DNA from: Prevotella sp.
GTDB lineage: Bacteria > Bacteroidota > Bacteroidia > Bacteroidales > Bacteroidaceae
Assembly (NCBI GenBank): GCA_017619375.1
Contig: JAFZSL010000018.1
Span: 1-37,745 of the forward strand
Reading direction: 5' to 3'
Length of the DNA: 37,745 bases
Made by a program: the position numbers and the translations under genes
Shown: in pieces, positions 8,788 through 18,300 of the stretch
Layout of the letters: each line of letters opens with the position of its first letter
Position numbering within the stretch: position 1 is the stretch's first letter
The notes under the pieces: generated by a model
The model's database searches: none
The model's input: the letters and a program-made list of their open reading frames with translations, nothing else
Told to the model about the DNA's origin: nothing

Positions 8788-10883
8788 GGTTGGATGAGTG
8801 TGATGTGGTTGACGCGCTCGCCCGGGGTGGTGTCAGCCTCGCGTGGCAGGTATACGGGCATGTCGCTCTGCAGCGGGAGGATGCGCAGAGTGAGCGTGTG
8901 GCAGCCTTTGGGCAACCGCCACAGGCCGTATTGGAAATGGCGTCCGTTGTAGAAATTGTCGTCGAGGAGTTGGTCGCCGGCGTAGAGTCGTGCGCAATCG
9001 CCTTGGTAGTCGATGTCGAGCAGCAGGCTGTCGGCATCCTTGGGCAGCGTGATGACGTAGGTGGCGGCTTGTTCGAAGTCGCTGTCGCCGGGGGCTTCCG
9101 CCACTTTGGCAGGTCCTTTCACGATGGTGCGCGCCACACCGGCCTCCGCCGTTTTCGTATAGGAGACCTCACGGGGCGGGTCAGGGGCGGCTTGTGGTTC
9201 AAGGAACAGTTTTTGGGCTGTCTCCTCGTCGATGAGGTACAGGTTCTTGTATATGGGGTGTGTCAGTCCCTTGGCCTTCACGTTGCGAAGCACCTTGCCG
9301 TCGATGGCGATTTCTGTGGGCACGCCTTTCACCTGCATGAGATACACCTTCCCGTCGCGTCGTGCCACAAGTTGCGCGGTGGCGTAGCGCATCCCTTCGA
9401 TGCCGATGGGGAAGATGCAGGTGGTGCCGGCGGGGATGGTGACGGGGCGGCTGGGGAAGGGGAGGCCGTCGATGGTGAATCGCACGCCGTGCTTGTCGGT
9501 CAGGTTTTGCAGGCGTTCGTAGTTGTTGACGAAGACGAAGCCGCTTCCTCGCCCCCCGCCTACGGCCGCCCCCTCTCGGGCAGAGGGGGAATCAGCCGCC
9601 CTCCAGCACCATCTCAGGTGGCTGTCATCGCCTTTTACGGCTTCCTTTCCGTCATCGGGGAAGTGCGCCTCCATCGGGGCGAGGGTCTCGCCGTAGTCTT
9701 GGAGGAAGAGATGGAGGGGCCTGAGCAGGTAATAGGAGTCGTTGCGCTGGCCGAACTCCCCCAAAGGCGCTTGGAACTCGTAACTCTTCACCGGCAGGTC
9801 GTTGTTGGCGGTGGCCAGTGTCCGTTGGTTTTCGTTGAGCGTGGTGAGATGGCCTTCGGGATTGGTGCCGCCGTGATACATGTAGTAACCCAGCAGGTTG
9901 CTGCCGCTGCCCAGTTTCACGATGGCGAGGGAGAGGGCGTCCTTGGCGTAGATGAAGGGACGACGGTGGTAGGAGGTCGTCATGCCGCCACCCAGTTCGC
10001 AGGTGAAATAGGGGTAGTCATCGTCGCCCTTCTCCGTCTTTTCCTCCTGCTTGCCCAACAAGTCGGTGCCGATGGCTGTGGAACTGCGGAAGGCTTTGAA
10101 ATGGAACGCTTTCCAGTAGTTGCCGGCACCTTCCGTGATTTCCTTGTCCCAGAAGCCGTCGGCGTAGTCGCCATACAGCGGGAGCATCTCGCCGAAGGCG
10201 ACGGGTGTGCGCAATTGCGGCCATCCCGTGCGGGTATAGAAAGGCAGGTCGAAGCCTATGCGCTCCGCCATCCGCTTCAGGGCGACGAGATAGCTGCCGT
10301 GGCCGCGGTATTCGTTGTCGAACTGTGCCGCCAGCACCGGTCCGCCGTCTTTCCATTGCAGGCCTTGCACCTGGGTGAATATCTGTCGGTAGAGGCGTTC
10401 CACTGCGGCGAGGAAGACGGGGTCTTCGGTTCTCACTTTCACCGGGCGCATGATGGTGACGCCGCTGTCGTCGGTGTCTTTTACCTGTTTCGTCAACACC
10501 CAGTCGGGTATGCCGCCGCAGCGCACCTCGCCGTGGCAGAACGGCCCCAGGCGGAGCACCACGGGCATGTCTTCCTGGCGGCATAGTTCCAGGAAGGTGC
10601 GCAGGTCGCGCTGGCCGCTCCAATCAAAAATGCCTTCCTGCTCTTCCACGTGGTTCCAGAACACGTAGGTGGCGATGATGGTGACGCCGCCCTCCTTCAT
10701 CTTGCGGATTTCAGTGAGCCACTCGTCGGCGGGGACTCGGCTGTAGTGGATTTCGCCCATGACGGGTAGCACACGGTGGCCGTCGATGATGAGGCTTTGG
10801 CGGTCCCACGTCACAGATGGCTGCTGGGCCGATAGGAAGAGGCTCCAAAGGGAAGCCAATGCGATGAGGATGCTTTTTTTCAA
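8784..10883 (-). CDS. GH35 beta-galactosidase, TTG start (699 aa)
   Basis: A clan GH-A enzyme of family 35, expected to remove terminal beta-galactose. It has a signal peptide (MKKSILIALASLWSLFLSAQQ), the family opening 'SLIIDGHRVLPVMGEIHYSR' (about 30-49), acid/base E191 in AAQFDNEY and likely nucleophile E296 in FTCELGGG, followed by C-terminal beta-domains. The reading frame is open far upstream (to 11180), but that extension is a His/Arg-rich shadow of the GH43 gene. The only start giving a signal peptide is the TTG at 10883-10881, which overlaps the GH43 stop (TTGA). The ATG of the downstream GH2 gene overlaps its stop (8784-8787). Translation is therefore likely coupled through all three genes. 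An automatic caller could wrongly add about 99 residues at the N-terminus. Confidence 0.9.
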   Translation of the reverse strand: MKKSILIALASLWSLFLSAQQPSVTWDRQSLIIDGHRVLPVMGEIHYSRVPADEWLTEIRKMKEGGVTIIATYVFWNHVEEQEGIFDWSGQRDLRTFLELCRQEDMPVVLRLGPFCHGEVRCGGIPDWVLTKQVKDTDDSGVTIMRPVKVRTEDPVFLAAVERLYRQIFTQVQGLQWKDGGPVLAAQFDNEYRGHGSYLVALKRMAERIGFDLPFYTRTGWPQLRTPVAFGEMLPLYGDYADGFWDKEITEGAGNYWKAFHFKAFRSSTAIGTDLLGKQEEKTEKGDDDYPYFTCELGGGMTTSYHRRPFIYAKDALSLAIVKLGSGSNLLGYYMYHGGTNPEGHLTTLNENQRTLATANNDLPVKSYEFQAPLGEFGQRNDSYYLLRPLHLFLQDYGETLAPMEAHFPDDGKEAVKGDDSHLRWCWRAADSPSAREGAAVGGGRGSGFVFVNNYERLQNLTDKHGVRFTIDGLPFPSRPVTIPAGTTCIFPIGIEGMRYATAQLVARRDGKVYLMQVKGVPTEIAIDGKVLRNVKAKGLTHPIYKNLYLIDEETAQKLFLEPQAAPDPPREVSYTKTAEAGVARTIVKGPAKVAEAPGDSDFEQAATYVITLPKDADSLLLDIDYQGDCARLYAGDQLLDDNFYNGRHFQYGLWRLPKGCHTLTLRILPLQSDMPVYLPREADTTPGERVNHITLIQP

Positions 10884-12655
10884 TGCTTGATGTATTTCTT
10901 GCCGTTCTTGATGTAGATGCCTTTTTGCATCGGGGTATTGACGCGTCTTCCTTGCAGGTCGTAGACGGGAGCTTCGATGTCTTTGAAGGTGGTGACCTCC
11001 TCGATGCCTGCGAGCGCACCGGTGCGGTATCCCCAGATGCTCACGCCGCTCTTTGTCATTGCTGTGAAGGAAGCCGCCTTGATGTTGGTCTTCTCCAAGG
11101 TTTGTTCCACCATGACGCCCTTGTAGATGGTGTTGCCGAGGGTGATGGTGATGTATGAGGTGCCTTCCTGTATGCTCCATTTCCCGGTGTTGTTGCCGCT
11201 GATGGTGCCGTCGCCGTTGAGTTGGATTTCCACGGGTGTGGCCAACTCCTTATGGGTGTGGTCCAACTTATATTTGTGAATGAGCAACTTGTAATTGCCA
11301 GGGATGTCGCTGGTGGCCACCTGCTGCGTAGTGGCGATGTCAGCGCTTGTCACCTGCTCTCCGGTGTATTCGAAGGGCGCTGCGACGAGCCAGCCGTCCG
11401 TGTTTTGGAACACTTGGTGGACGCGCACCTCATGTCCCTCGCCCCTGTTCTGGAAACGGGTGTGGTAGACGAGGTAGGTGCGCCCGTCCTCGGCGGCGAG
11501 GATGGAGTTGTGCCCTTGGGAACGTTCCGACCATGTGCCCACGGTCTGGAAGCCCCATTCACCGTAGGCTCCGAAGATGTTCACCCCTCGGTTGTCGGTG
11601 GCGTTGGGGCCGAAATTCAACTTGTAGTTGGCAAAAATGGCATTGACGCCATTGGCGTCGACATAGGGGCCGTTGGGGTTGGCAGAGCGGAACACGCGCA
11701 TCTGGTAGCCGCCGTTGTTGTAGTCGTCGGGGTTGCCGCCGGCAGCGAGTCCGCCGTAGGTGACGAAGAGGAAATAGTGGTTACCGATATGCTCGATGTA
11801 GGAGGCCTCGCCGGAAACGTAGTAGCCGCCGGCGATTTTCTTCCCGAAATAGGGGTCGCTGGTCACACCGTCGCCATTGCCTTGGATGGCGTAGTTGACG
11901 TCATAGTCGCGCAATCCCGTGGCCTCGTCCAACTCGAGCATCCAGATGCCGCCGCTCCACGAGCCATACGACATCCACAGTTTGCCTTCCTCATCGTAGA
12001 ACACGCAGGGGTCGATGGCGTGGGGCCATCGTGAACCCCATTTGTTGCCTACGTTGTAGCGTCCCGGCAAGTTCGTCTGCTCGCCGATGGCGAGTTCCAG
12101 GTCGGTGTGCTTGTAATTGACGGCTTCGGTAGAGGTGACGTTGAAGCCGGAGAACACCACCGGACCTTGGTACATATAGGGGCCGGTGATTCTGTCGGCG
12201 GTCAGCAAGATGATGCTGGAGTTCCACGTGGGGCCGTTGATGCTGAGGTACATGCACCATTTTCCCATCGCGTTGTTGTAGATGACATCGGGAGCCCACA
12301 TGTTGCCGTCGATGTTATAGCCGTTGCCGTAGGCCGACGACCAGGCGAAGGCGTCGAAGTTGCCGAAAGTCACTTCTTGTCCGCCGATGACGATTGTCTT
12401 GGTCTGGTTTTCCTTGAAGGCGATGGTGTTGGAGGCGTTGTTGCTGGTGGGTGTCTTCCACGCAGCAGTGAAAGCGTTCCAACTCATCAAGTCGGTACTT
12501 TTGGCGGAGGCGCGATGTGAGCCGAAGATATAATAGGATTGGGTTGCAGGGTCCCATACGATGCTCGGGTCGTGGACGCTGACCCTGTTCAGGGTGTAGG
12601 CGTAAGTGCTTGCCGAGAGCAAGGCCAATAGGAGGAAACTGAGGATTCTCTTCAT
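10880..12655 (-). CDS. GH43 endo-arabinanase-type enzyme with T9SS-like tail (591 aa)
   Basis: The protein begins at the ATG 12655, because the next upstream ATG (12715) would bury the signal peptide MKRILSFLLLALLSASTYAY. It is a five-bladed propeller of family GH43: D29 in SVHDPSIV (base), D215 in HAIDPCVF (pKa modulator) and E283 in SGEASYIE (acid). 'GHNSIL' and the overall pattern are typical of alpha-1,5-arabinanases of the AbnB/Abn2 type. A C-terminal beta-barrel (about 440-550, 'IPGNYKLLIHKY...', 'YKGVMVEQ') matches the arabinanase C-terminal domain (from memory). The last ~35 residues (VYDLQGRRVN...KGIYIKNGKKYIKH) resemble a T9SS sorting signal, so it probably acts at the cell surface. 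It heads the GH43-GH35-GH2 operon. Exact subfamily and substrate are uncertain. Confidence 0.88.
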   Translation of the reverse strand: MKRILSFLLLALLSASTYAYTLNRVSVHDPSIVWDPATQSYYIFGSHRASAKSTDLMSWNAFTAAWKTPTSNNASNTIAFKENQTKTIVIGGQEVTFGNFDAFAWSSAYGNGYNIDGNMWAPDVIYNNAMGKWCMYLSINGPTWNSSIILLTADRITGPYMYQGPVVFSGFNVTSTEAVNYKHTDLELAIGEQTNLPGRYNVGNKWGSRWPHAIDPCVFYDEEGKLWMSYGSWSGGIWMLELDEATGLRDYDVNYAIQGNGDGVTSDPYFGKKIAGGYYVSGEASYIEHIGNHYFLFVTYGGLAAGGNPDDYNNGGYQMRVFRSANPNGPYVDANGVNAIFANYKLNFGPNATDNRGVNIFGAYGEWGFQTVGTWSERSQGHNSILAAEDGRTYLVYHTRFQNRGEGHEVRVHQVFQNTDGWLVAAPFEYTGEQVTSADIATTQQVATSDIPGNYKLLIHKYKLDHTHKELATPVEIQLNGDGTISGNNTGKWSIQEGTSYITITLGNTIYKGVMVEQTLEKTNIKAASFTAMTKSGVSIWGYRTGALAGIEEVTTFKDIEAPVYDLQGRRVNTPMQKGIYIKNGKKYIKH

Positions 12656-12736
12656 TTTAGTGGGTTGGATAAGTAGGTTTTGATTTGATGTAGTGCAGTT
12701 CGATATGGTTGTCATTGCAAGTTTTGATTGACGCTG

Positions 12737-12768
12737 CGAAGATAAGCATTTCCAACGACTTCTCCAAA
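12737..12768 (-). promoter_or_regulatory. promoter of the GH43-GH35-GH2 operon
   Basis: On the minus strand TTTG (12768-12765) is followed after 20 nt by TATCTTCG (12744-12737), one mismatch from the Bacteroidetes consensus TTTG-N19-21-TAnnTTTG. The start of transcription would lie near 12730, giving a leader of about 75 nt before the GH43 ATG at 12655. Confidence 0.6.
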
Positions 12769-12836
12769 AATAATCTCATCTAATCAAAATGATGAAGGAC
12801 ATGCATCTCCCGAAATGTTGCTGTCTCCCGTTTCTT

Positions 12837-12856
12837 GAAAAGCATTACTGCTTTTC
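12837..12856 (-). terminator. weak hairpin after the TorF-like gene
   Basis: GAAAAGCA (12837-12844) pairs with TGCTTTTC (12849-12856) around a 4-nt loop. It lies about 110 nt past the stop of the barrel protein and before the GH43 promoter. There is no proper T-run, so termination here is uncertain. The rest of the 250-nt gap (12716-12965) holds the GH43 promoter and nothing else recognisable. Confidence 0.35.
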
Positions 12857-12965
12857 GCTGCTGCATGAGCAAATGACAAGCAGTATGTTGAATGTTAAGG
12901 AGAAAATAAGAAGAAATATTATAGGTGCGTAACGTATCACCAAGAATGAAGCCGGCGAGGCCAAG

Positions 12966-13679
12966 TTAATATTGCAATGTCACCCCGAACACCAGATAGG
13001 CTTTCTGACTCCGGGGATTGGCGACCACCTCTCCGAAAACGGGGATGCTGAATTTCTCCGTCACTTGGATGGCTTTCTCCGCCCTTAGTGCGAGATGTGT
13101 CACGGCGAAGCCGTTGGTGTCGTAGTAAGTGGTGGCCCATGGCACGGCTCCCGCCGTGGCCGTCCAGTCAGCGCCTCCAAGGCGGAACGGCACCGCCGCC
13201 TCTATATAGCTGCTATAGGCACGGTCGCCATCTTCGTTCTCTCCGTCGGCACCCGCGAAGTTGGTGTACCAATCGATGCTCGCCACTCCGAAGTCATAGC
13301 CGATGTTGCCCTCGAAGACATGGTTGGTGCCGTGGGCGTCGTATTTGAAGTATCGGCTTTTGGGGTCGAGGCCGTCGTTGGTCCAATAGTCGGTGACCCC
13401 GAAGTGGAAGTTCCCCAAGGCGTAGTCGAGGGTGAGGTCAAACTCTTTCGTGTCGTCGGAGTTGCTCAGTCCCACGCTGCCCCAAGCGGTCAGCGACAGG
13501 CCTTTGTAGTTCAAGCCGAGGGTTGGTTGCAGGGACACGTCGCCCAGTTCCTGCCCGCGCCAGACATATTGGTTGACAACATCGGCGGAAACGATGGTTT
13601 CCAGGTCGTTTTCCTGTGCCTCAGCGACAGCTCCGAGAAGCAATAGGGTTGAAAGGAGGATGGTTTTTGCCTTTTTCAT
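12966..13679 (-). CDS. TorF-like putative outer-membrane barrel protein (237 aa)
   Basis: The protein has a signal peptide (MKKAKTILLSTLLLLGAVAEAQ) followed by alternating aromatic/hydrophobic strands and ends in the aromatic residue pattern VFGVTLQY, as expected of an outer-membrane beta-barrel. The motif VNQYVWRGQELGDVSLQP near the mature N-terminus is characteristic of the Gcw_chp/TorF family of putative porins (family recognition from memory). It sits between the GH27 gene and the GH43 operon, so it may let oligosaccharides cross the outer membrane, in place of the SusC/D pair that is missing here. No promoter is visible directly upstream; the 110-nt gap to GH27 is filled by a 20-bp tandem repeat, so it is probably transcribed with GH27. 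A transport role is inference from context. Confidence 0.7.
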   Translation of the reverse strand: MKKAKTILLSTLLLLGAVAEAQENDLETIVSADVVNQYVWRGQELGDVSLQPTLGLNYKGLSLTAWGSVGLSNSDDTKEFDLTLDYALGNFHFGVTDYWTNDGLDPKSRYFKYDAHGTNHVFEGNIGYDFGVASIDWYTNFAGADGENEDGDRAYSSYIEAAVPFRLGGADWTATAGAVPWATTYYDTNGFAVTHLALRAEKAIQVTEKFSIPVFGEVVANPRSQKAYLVFGVTLQY

Positions 13680-13694
13680 TTTTTGGGCTTTTTT

Positions 13695-13786
13695 AGGATA
13701 TTATAGGTAGCTATAGGATATTATAGGTAGCTATAGGATATTATAGGTAGCTATAGGATATTATAGGTAGCTATAGGACATTATAG
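13695..13786. repeat. 20-bp tandem repeat, 4 perfect copies plus a partial
   Basis: The unit AGGATATTATAGGTAGCTAT occurs head to tail at 13695, 13715, 13735 and 13755. A 12-nt partial copy with one change (AGGACATTATAG) follows at 13775-13786. The array begins 15 nt upstream of the barrel-protein start codon and ends 5 nt past the GH27 stop, so it occupies almost the whole intergenic gap on a likely shared transcript. The 20-bp period is close to two helical turns. Confidence 0.95.
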
Positions 13787-13791
13787 TTTTT

Positions 13792-15036
13792 TTAAAGCTT
13801 ATAGAGCCGATAGGAGACCACATCGTGACTTTTCACTATGACTTTGAAGGGCTTGCTCTTGAGCGAGGTCTTGCCCTCCATCTTGTGCGTCCAGATGTTG
13901 TAAATCCGATAGCTCTTTTGGTCGAAGGCGGTGGAAAGTCCGCTCACTTCAGTGTCTGTGAAATTGAACTTCTGCCAGTCGATGGAGTAGACCTTGTCCT
14001 CTTTCGAAGGGTTGAGGATGGTGAAAGCCCAGTCGCCGCCGGCAAGAGGCTTGAACCAGAACTGCAGGCCGTCATCGTCGCATAGGTGCAGGCCTTGTAC
14101 GCCGAGGGTGTCCTGGTCCACGGCAATCATCTCGCGGTTGGTCAGGATGTCGAGCACTTCGGGTGTCATGTTGCGGACATCGTTGCCGAGTATGAGCGGA
14201 CTGGCCATCATGCACCACATGGTGAAGTGGGCACGGTCCTCGTTCACGCTCATGCCGTTGCCCACCTCCAACATATCGGGGTCGTTCCAATGGCCGCGGC
14301 CGGCATATCGCCTCAGCGTGTCGTTGTATTGAATGCACTGCATCACGCCAAACTGGCTGTATCCTTGTGGGAACACGCGAAGAGAGTCGAAATTGCACCA
14401 GATGTCGGGCGTTGTGCGCCAGGAGTGGCCGATGTCGCGTGCCCATCGCCAGGGATGGCTGTTGCCCCACTCGCACATGCTGAGGAAGATGGGTCGTCCA
14501 GAGGCGCAAAGGGCATCGCTGATGAGTTGGTATGCACCTTGCGGGTTGATGTTCTGCGTGTTGCACCAGTCATATTTCAAGTAGTCAATTCCCCAACGGG
14601 CATACTGCAGGGCATCTTGGTATTCGTGTCCCAACGAACCGGGCATTCCTCCGCAGGTGGCAGTACCGGCGTCGCTGTATATGCCGAGTTTCAAGCCTTT
14701 TGAGTGTATGTAGTCGGCCAACGCCTTCATCCCTCCCGGAAATTTCACCGGGTCGACCTGGATGAAGCCATCGGCATCACGCTGCCCGTGCCAGCAGTCA
14801 TCGATGTTGATATAGGTGTATCCCGCATCGCGAAGGCCGGTGGACACCATTGCATCGGCGATGCCCTTGATGACATCCTCCGAGATTTTTTCCTGGAATT
14901 TGTTCCAAGTGCTCCATCCCATCTGTGGCGTGTCGGCCAGGTCTTCCCATTTCTGGGCAGCCGCCGGTGTCGATGGCAGCCAAAAGAGACAGCACAGCAA
15001 CACCGTCGTCAGTAGTTGAAAATAATGCTTTTTCAT
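13792..15036 (-). CDS. GH27 alpha-galactosidase (414 aa)
   Basis: A secreted enzyme (signal peptide MKKHYFQLLTTVLLCCLFWLPSTPAAAQ) that should release terminal alpha-galactose with retention. The GH27 signature is clear: 'TPQMGWSTWN' (36-45), 'YINIDDCW' (75-82), nucleophile D156 in YLKYDWC, acid/base D211 in SWRTTPD (the WRxxxD pattern of family 27), and NDPDMLEVGNG (251-261). The C-terminal ~80 residues are the usual beta-sandwich. Length is normal for bacterial GH27. It is divergent from the C10 peptidase gene, has its own promoter about 20 nt upstream, and is followed after 110 nt of tandem repeat by the TorF-like barrel gene. Some GH27 members act as isomaltodextranases or beta-L-arabinopyranosidases, so the sugar is likely but not certain. 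Confidence 0.93.
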   Translation of the reverse strand: MKKHYFQLLTTVLLCCLFWLPSTPAAAQKWEDLADTPQMGWSTWNKFQEKISEDVIKGIADAMVSTGLRDAGYTYINIDDCWHGQRDADGFIQVDPVKFPGGMKALADYIHSKGLKLGIYSDAGTATCGGMPGSLGHEYQDALQYARWGIDYLKYDWCNTQNINPQGAYQLISDALCASGRPIFLSMCEWGNSHPWRWARDIGHSWRTTPDIWCNFDSLRVFPQGYSQFGVMQCIQYNDTLRRYAGRGHWNDPDMLEVGNGMSVNEDRAHFTMWCMMASPLILGNDVRNMTPEVLDILTNREMIAVDQDTLGVQGLHLCDDDGLQFWFKPLAGGDWAFTILNPSKEDKVYSIDWQKFNFTDTEVSGLSTAFDQKSYRIYNIWTHKMEGKTSLKSKPFKVIVKSHDVVSYRLYKL

Positions 15037-15056
15037 ATCGTGTTGTAATTAAAGGA

Positions 15057-15087
15057 CAAAGATAGTGCAAGACAAAGAAAATACAAA
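15057..15087 (-). promoter_or_regulatory. promoter of GH27
   Basis: On the minus strand TTTG (15087-15084), 19 nt, TATCTTTG (15064-15057): an exact match to the Bacteroidetes promoter. Transcription would start near 15050, leaving a very short leader (about 15 nt) before the GH27 ATG at 15036. Confidence 0.7.
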
Positions 15088-15191
15088 ACAAATAACGAAG
15101 TTTTTATTTTCTATTCCGAGACGACGCCTTGAATGGTTTTCGGTTTGAGTCACTTCGAAAAGATGAAAAATCAGAAAATAATCACCCAAGA

Positions 15192-15223
15192 TTTGCATTT
15201 ATGATGATTTATATGTATCTTTG
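15192..15223 (+). promoter_or_regulatory. promoter of the C10 peptidase gene
   Basis: TTTG (15192-15195), 20 nt, TATCTTTG (15216-15223) matches the Bacteroidetes consensus exactly. Transcription would start near 15230, about 70 nt before the ATG at 15303. It is divergent from the GH27 promoter, the two -33 boxes being about 105 nt apart. Confidence 0.75.
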
Positions 15224-15302
15224 GCATTCATTTGTGATGATTATGAAATCAAGATGATGTCTACGATTAAAACCAACGAATATAAAACTAAAAATCTACG
15301 AG

Positions 15303-18300
15303 ATGAAAAAAAATGTTTTACTTTTGATGGTGTTGCTATTGACCACGTTAGGTGTGGATGCTGCACCCGTTGACAAACAACGGGCACAAAGCATAGCCCG
15401 CGATTTCATGGTTGAAAAAGGTTTGAAAGTTGGCCCATTGCGTTCAGTTGAGAAGATAGCAAAAGTCAAGGCCGATGGTACATGCCCCTATTATGTGTTT
15501 AATAATGGGCAAGACGGAGGTTTTGTCATCGTTTCTGGCGACGACATCGCTCCCAAGGTGATAGGTTACAGCTACACAGGTACTTTTGAAGAAACCAACG
15601 TACCTGAAAACATCACAGCTTGGTTGGACTATTGTGCTGAGCAAATCGAGATTTTGACCAGCCATCCAAATGATGCAGCCCGACTGGTGAGGTCTGCCAC
15701 CCAGACGGCTCGAATCAGCATCTCACCTTTGGTGATGACCCATTGGAATCAATATGCTCCTTATTACAATCTGACTCCCACGAGGGGAGGCAAACCGTGC
15801 GTGACAGGGTGCGTTGCAACAGCGTTCGCCCAAGTGATGAAATACTACGAATGGCCCAAGCAAGCTACCACCACGGTGCCTGGTTATTCTTGGAACGGCA
15901 CCACTTTGGAAGACTTGGCGCCCATCACTTTCCAATGGAGCAACATGCTTTATGATTACCAAGGAGGGGGTAATTATGATGCAGGTTGCTCTGATAGCGA
16001 AACCAACCAAACGGCTGTGGCTCAATTGATGAAATATTGTGGATATGCCGTGAAGGCCAGTTACAATACTGGTTCGACTTCAGCATCGTCTTCATATATT
16101 CCTTCTGCCTTGAGGGACTACTTCGGGTATCAGGGTTCCATCACTTCTGTGGACCGTTCTTCCTTTAGTAGCGCCGATTGGGACGACCTCATTTACAACG
16201 AACTATATCATGGGAGACCTGTTCTGTATAGCGGAAGAACAAGTTCAGACAGTGGTCATGCCTTTATCTGCGACGGTTATGGAGAGGAAGGATATTTCCA
16301 TATCAACTGGGGATGGGGTGGAATGTCCGACGGTTATTACTTGTTGTCGATTTTGGAACCCGGCAAGCAAGGTGCTGGTGGAAGTAATTCCGGATACAAC
16401 TACGAGCAATCGGCCATCGTGGGTATCCAGCCTGGTGTTTCCGACGAGGTGACTGTCACCGGACCTTGCCTCAAAATCTTGGATTTTAAATTGATGGATT
16501 ATAATGCCGATTACGTTCAACAATATGGCCCCCAATATTTTGGGGTAGGTTATCAATTGCAAGGAATGATGGATGGTGAGCACCAATTGAGCGCACAACT
16601 CCTTCAAAATGGTGAAGTCGTATATCAGGGAGCAATACTTAATGAAGCACCCTGGGGAATCGACCTTGGAGTCGGACATTATAATCCCCGTATCATTCCC
16701 TATCCATTTTTCTATCGAATATCCAATATCGCAAATGGTACTTATGAGGTGCGTTTGGTCTGTCGTATGGAAGAAGAGGGCAAAGAATTCGAATGGGTTC
16801 CTTGCCTGGGTTCGGAGTATTATCATAATGAGGTCACCATCAATCGAGGTTCCGACACCCCCGTGATATATTACAATAGCACGGTGAGTCCGCAAATCGA
16901 ATGCACGTCGTTCACCACGTCCCCCAACATTTATGTCAACAACAAGACCAGCGCTGTGGTCTCTCTTACCAATAGAGGTGGTACTTTCTTCCAAGATAAA
17001 ATCTATCTTTGGATAAATAATAACAAGGTTGCCAATGATATGGCATATATTGATGCCGGCAAGACCATCGATTTGAGTCTTTCATTCACGCCAACAGTTA
17101 CAGGAAACTTGCCTGTAAAGGTTACACTGGATTCCAGTGGTGAGAATGTAATATACACAGGTTCCATCAATGTCGTCAACGAACCTGAGAACGCTGCTTA
17201 CCATCTTGAACTCACATCTTGGAACATCGACAACGCTGACCTGGATGGTAAAAAGATTTGTGGCGGGGTCGTGACAGGAACGCTGACCGTTACCAATACC
17301 GGTACCAAGACTTTTAGCGGTATAATTGGTATAGGTTATACTGATAGTTCAGGAACTTCAAGCATGACCTATAATCCCGGTGGCTATACGTTGGCTGTGG
17401 GGGAAAGTGTGAATCTTGAATATACTGTGAAAGAACCCACCATCGGCAAAAAGTATAAACTTGCGTGTTGGCTCAATGTTGACTGGAACAGTAAAATCGG
17501 TGAGACACCAATGTTTGAACTCGTGGAAGGAGGATATACTTATTGGACTGCTGATGGCACAGCGAAAACCAAGGCTGTCTCTGGCAGTACAAGTATAACA
17601 GTGGTCCCGGAAGCCGTAGCCGTGAAATTCTTCACAACACCTACAGGAACCATCAGCCTCAACAGTAATCCCAACACCATCTATTATGTTTCGGGGAGCA
17701 CCACTCCTTCAAGCCTTTCCGGCAAAAATGTGGTCTTGAACGGGAAAATCAATGAAATCAAGTTCGTGGATGGATACGATTTCTATGTACCATCGGGATT
17801 CACGGCCCAAAAGGCAACCTATTCAAGGGTGCCGACACACGGTGCCAGCGGAAATGCCGGATGGGAGACCATCGTATTGCCTTTTGCAGCACAGAAAGCC
17901 TTCAATAGAACCGACAACAAGCAGATTTCCTGGTTTATGAACGATAGTGATAGTGGGAAGGATTTCTGGCTTGAGCAGTTCGCATACACCGATGGAGTAT
18001 CAGTTTATTTCGACTATGTTGACGAAATTCGTGCCAACGTGCCCTATCTTATCGCCACACCAGGCAACAATTGGGGGGCAGGACACAACCTTCTCAACAA
18101 GACGATAGAATTCACGGCAGACAATGTGAACATTCCAGAGACTTCAAAACTCAAGTCCATGACTGATGCTTTTGTATTTGTCGGGCTCAGTGGGAAGACA
18201 AATGTCAGCGGTTACGTGCTTGATGACAATGGAAAATCCTTCGTCTTGAGAGATGATGTTTCACAGAATGCTTTCAGAGCCTATTTCAAAATGAATTCCA

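Noticed and set aside
8646-10586. 646-aa open frame on the plus strand opposite GH2/GH35
   Set aside because: The sequence is Val/Gly/His-rich with no domains, and both opposite-strand genes have complete catalytic motifs; it is an antisense shadow of GC-rich coding DNA.
10884-11180. N-terminal extension of the GH35 frame
   Set aside because: It overlaps the GH43 C-terminus, is His/Arg-rich and would bury the signal peptide; the TTG at 10883 is the better start.
13695-13786. CRISPR array
   Set aside because: Units are 20 bp head to tail with no spacers and no cas genes nearby.
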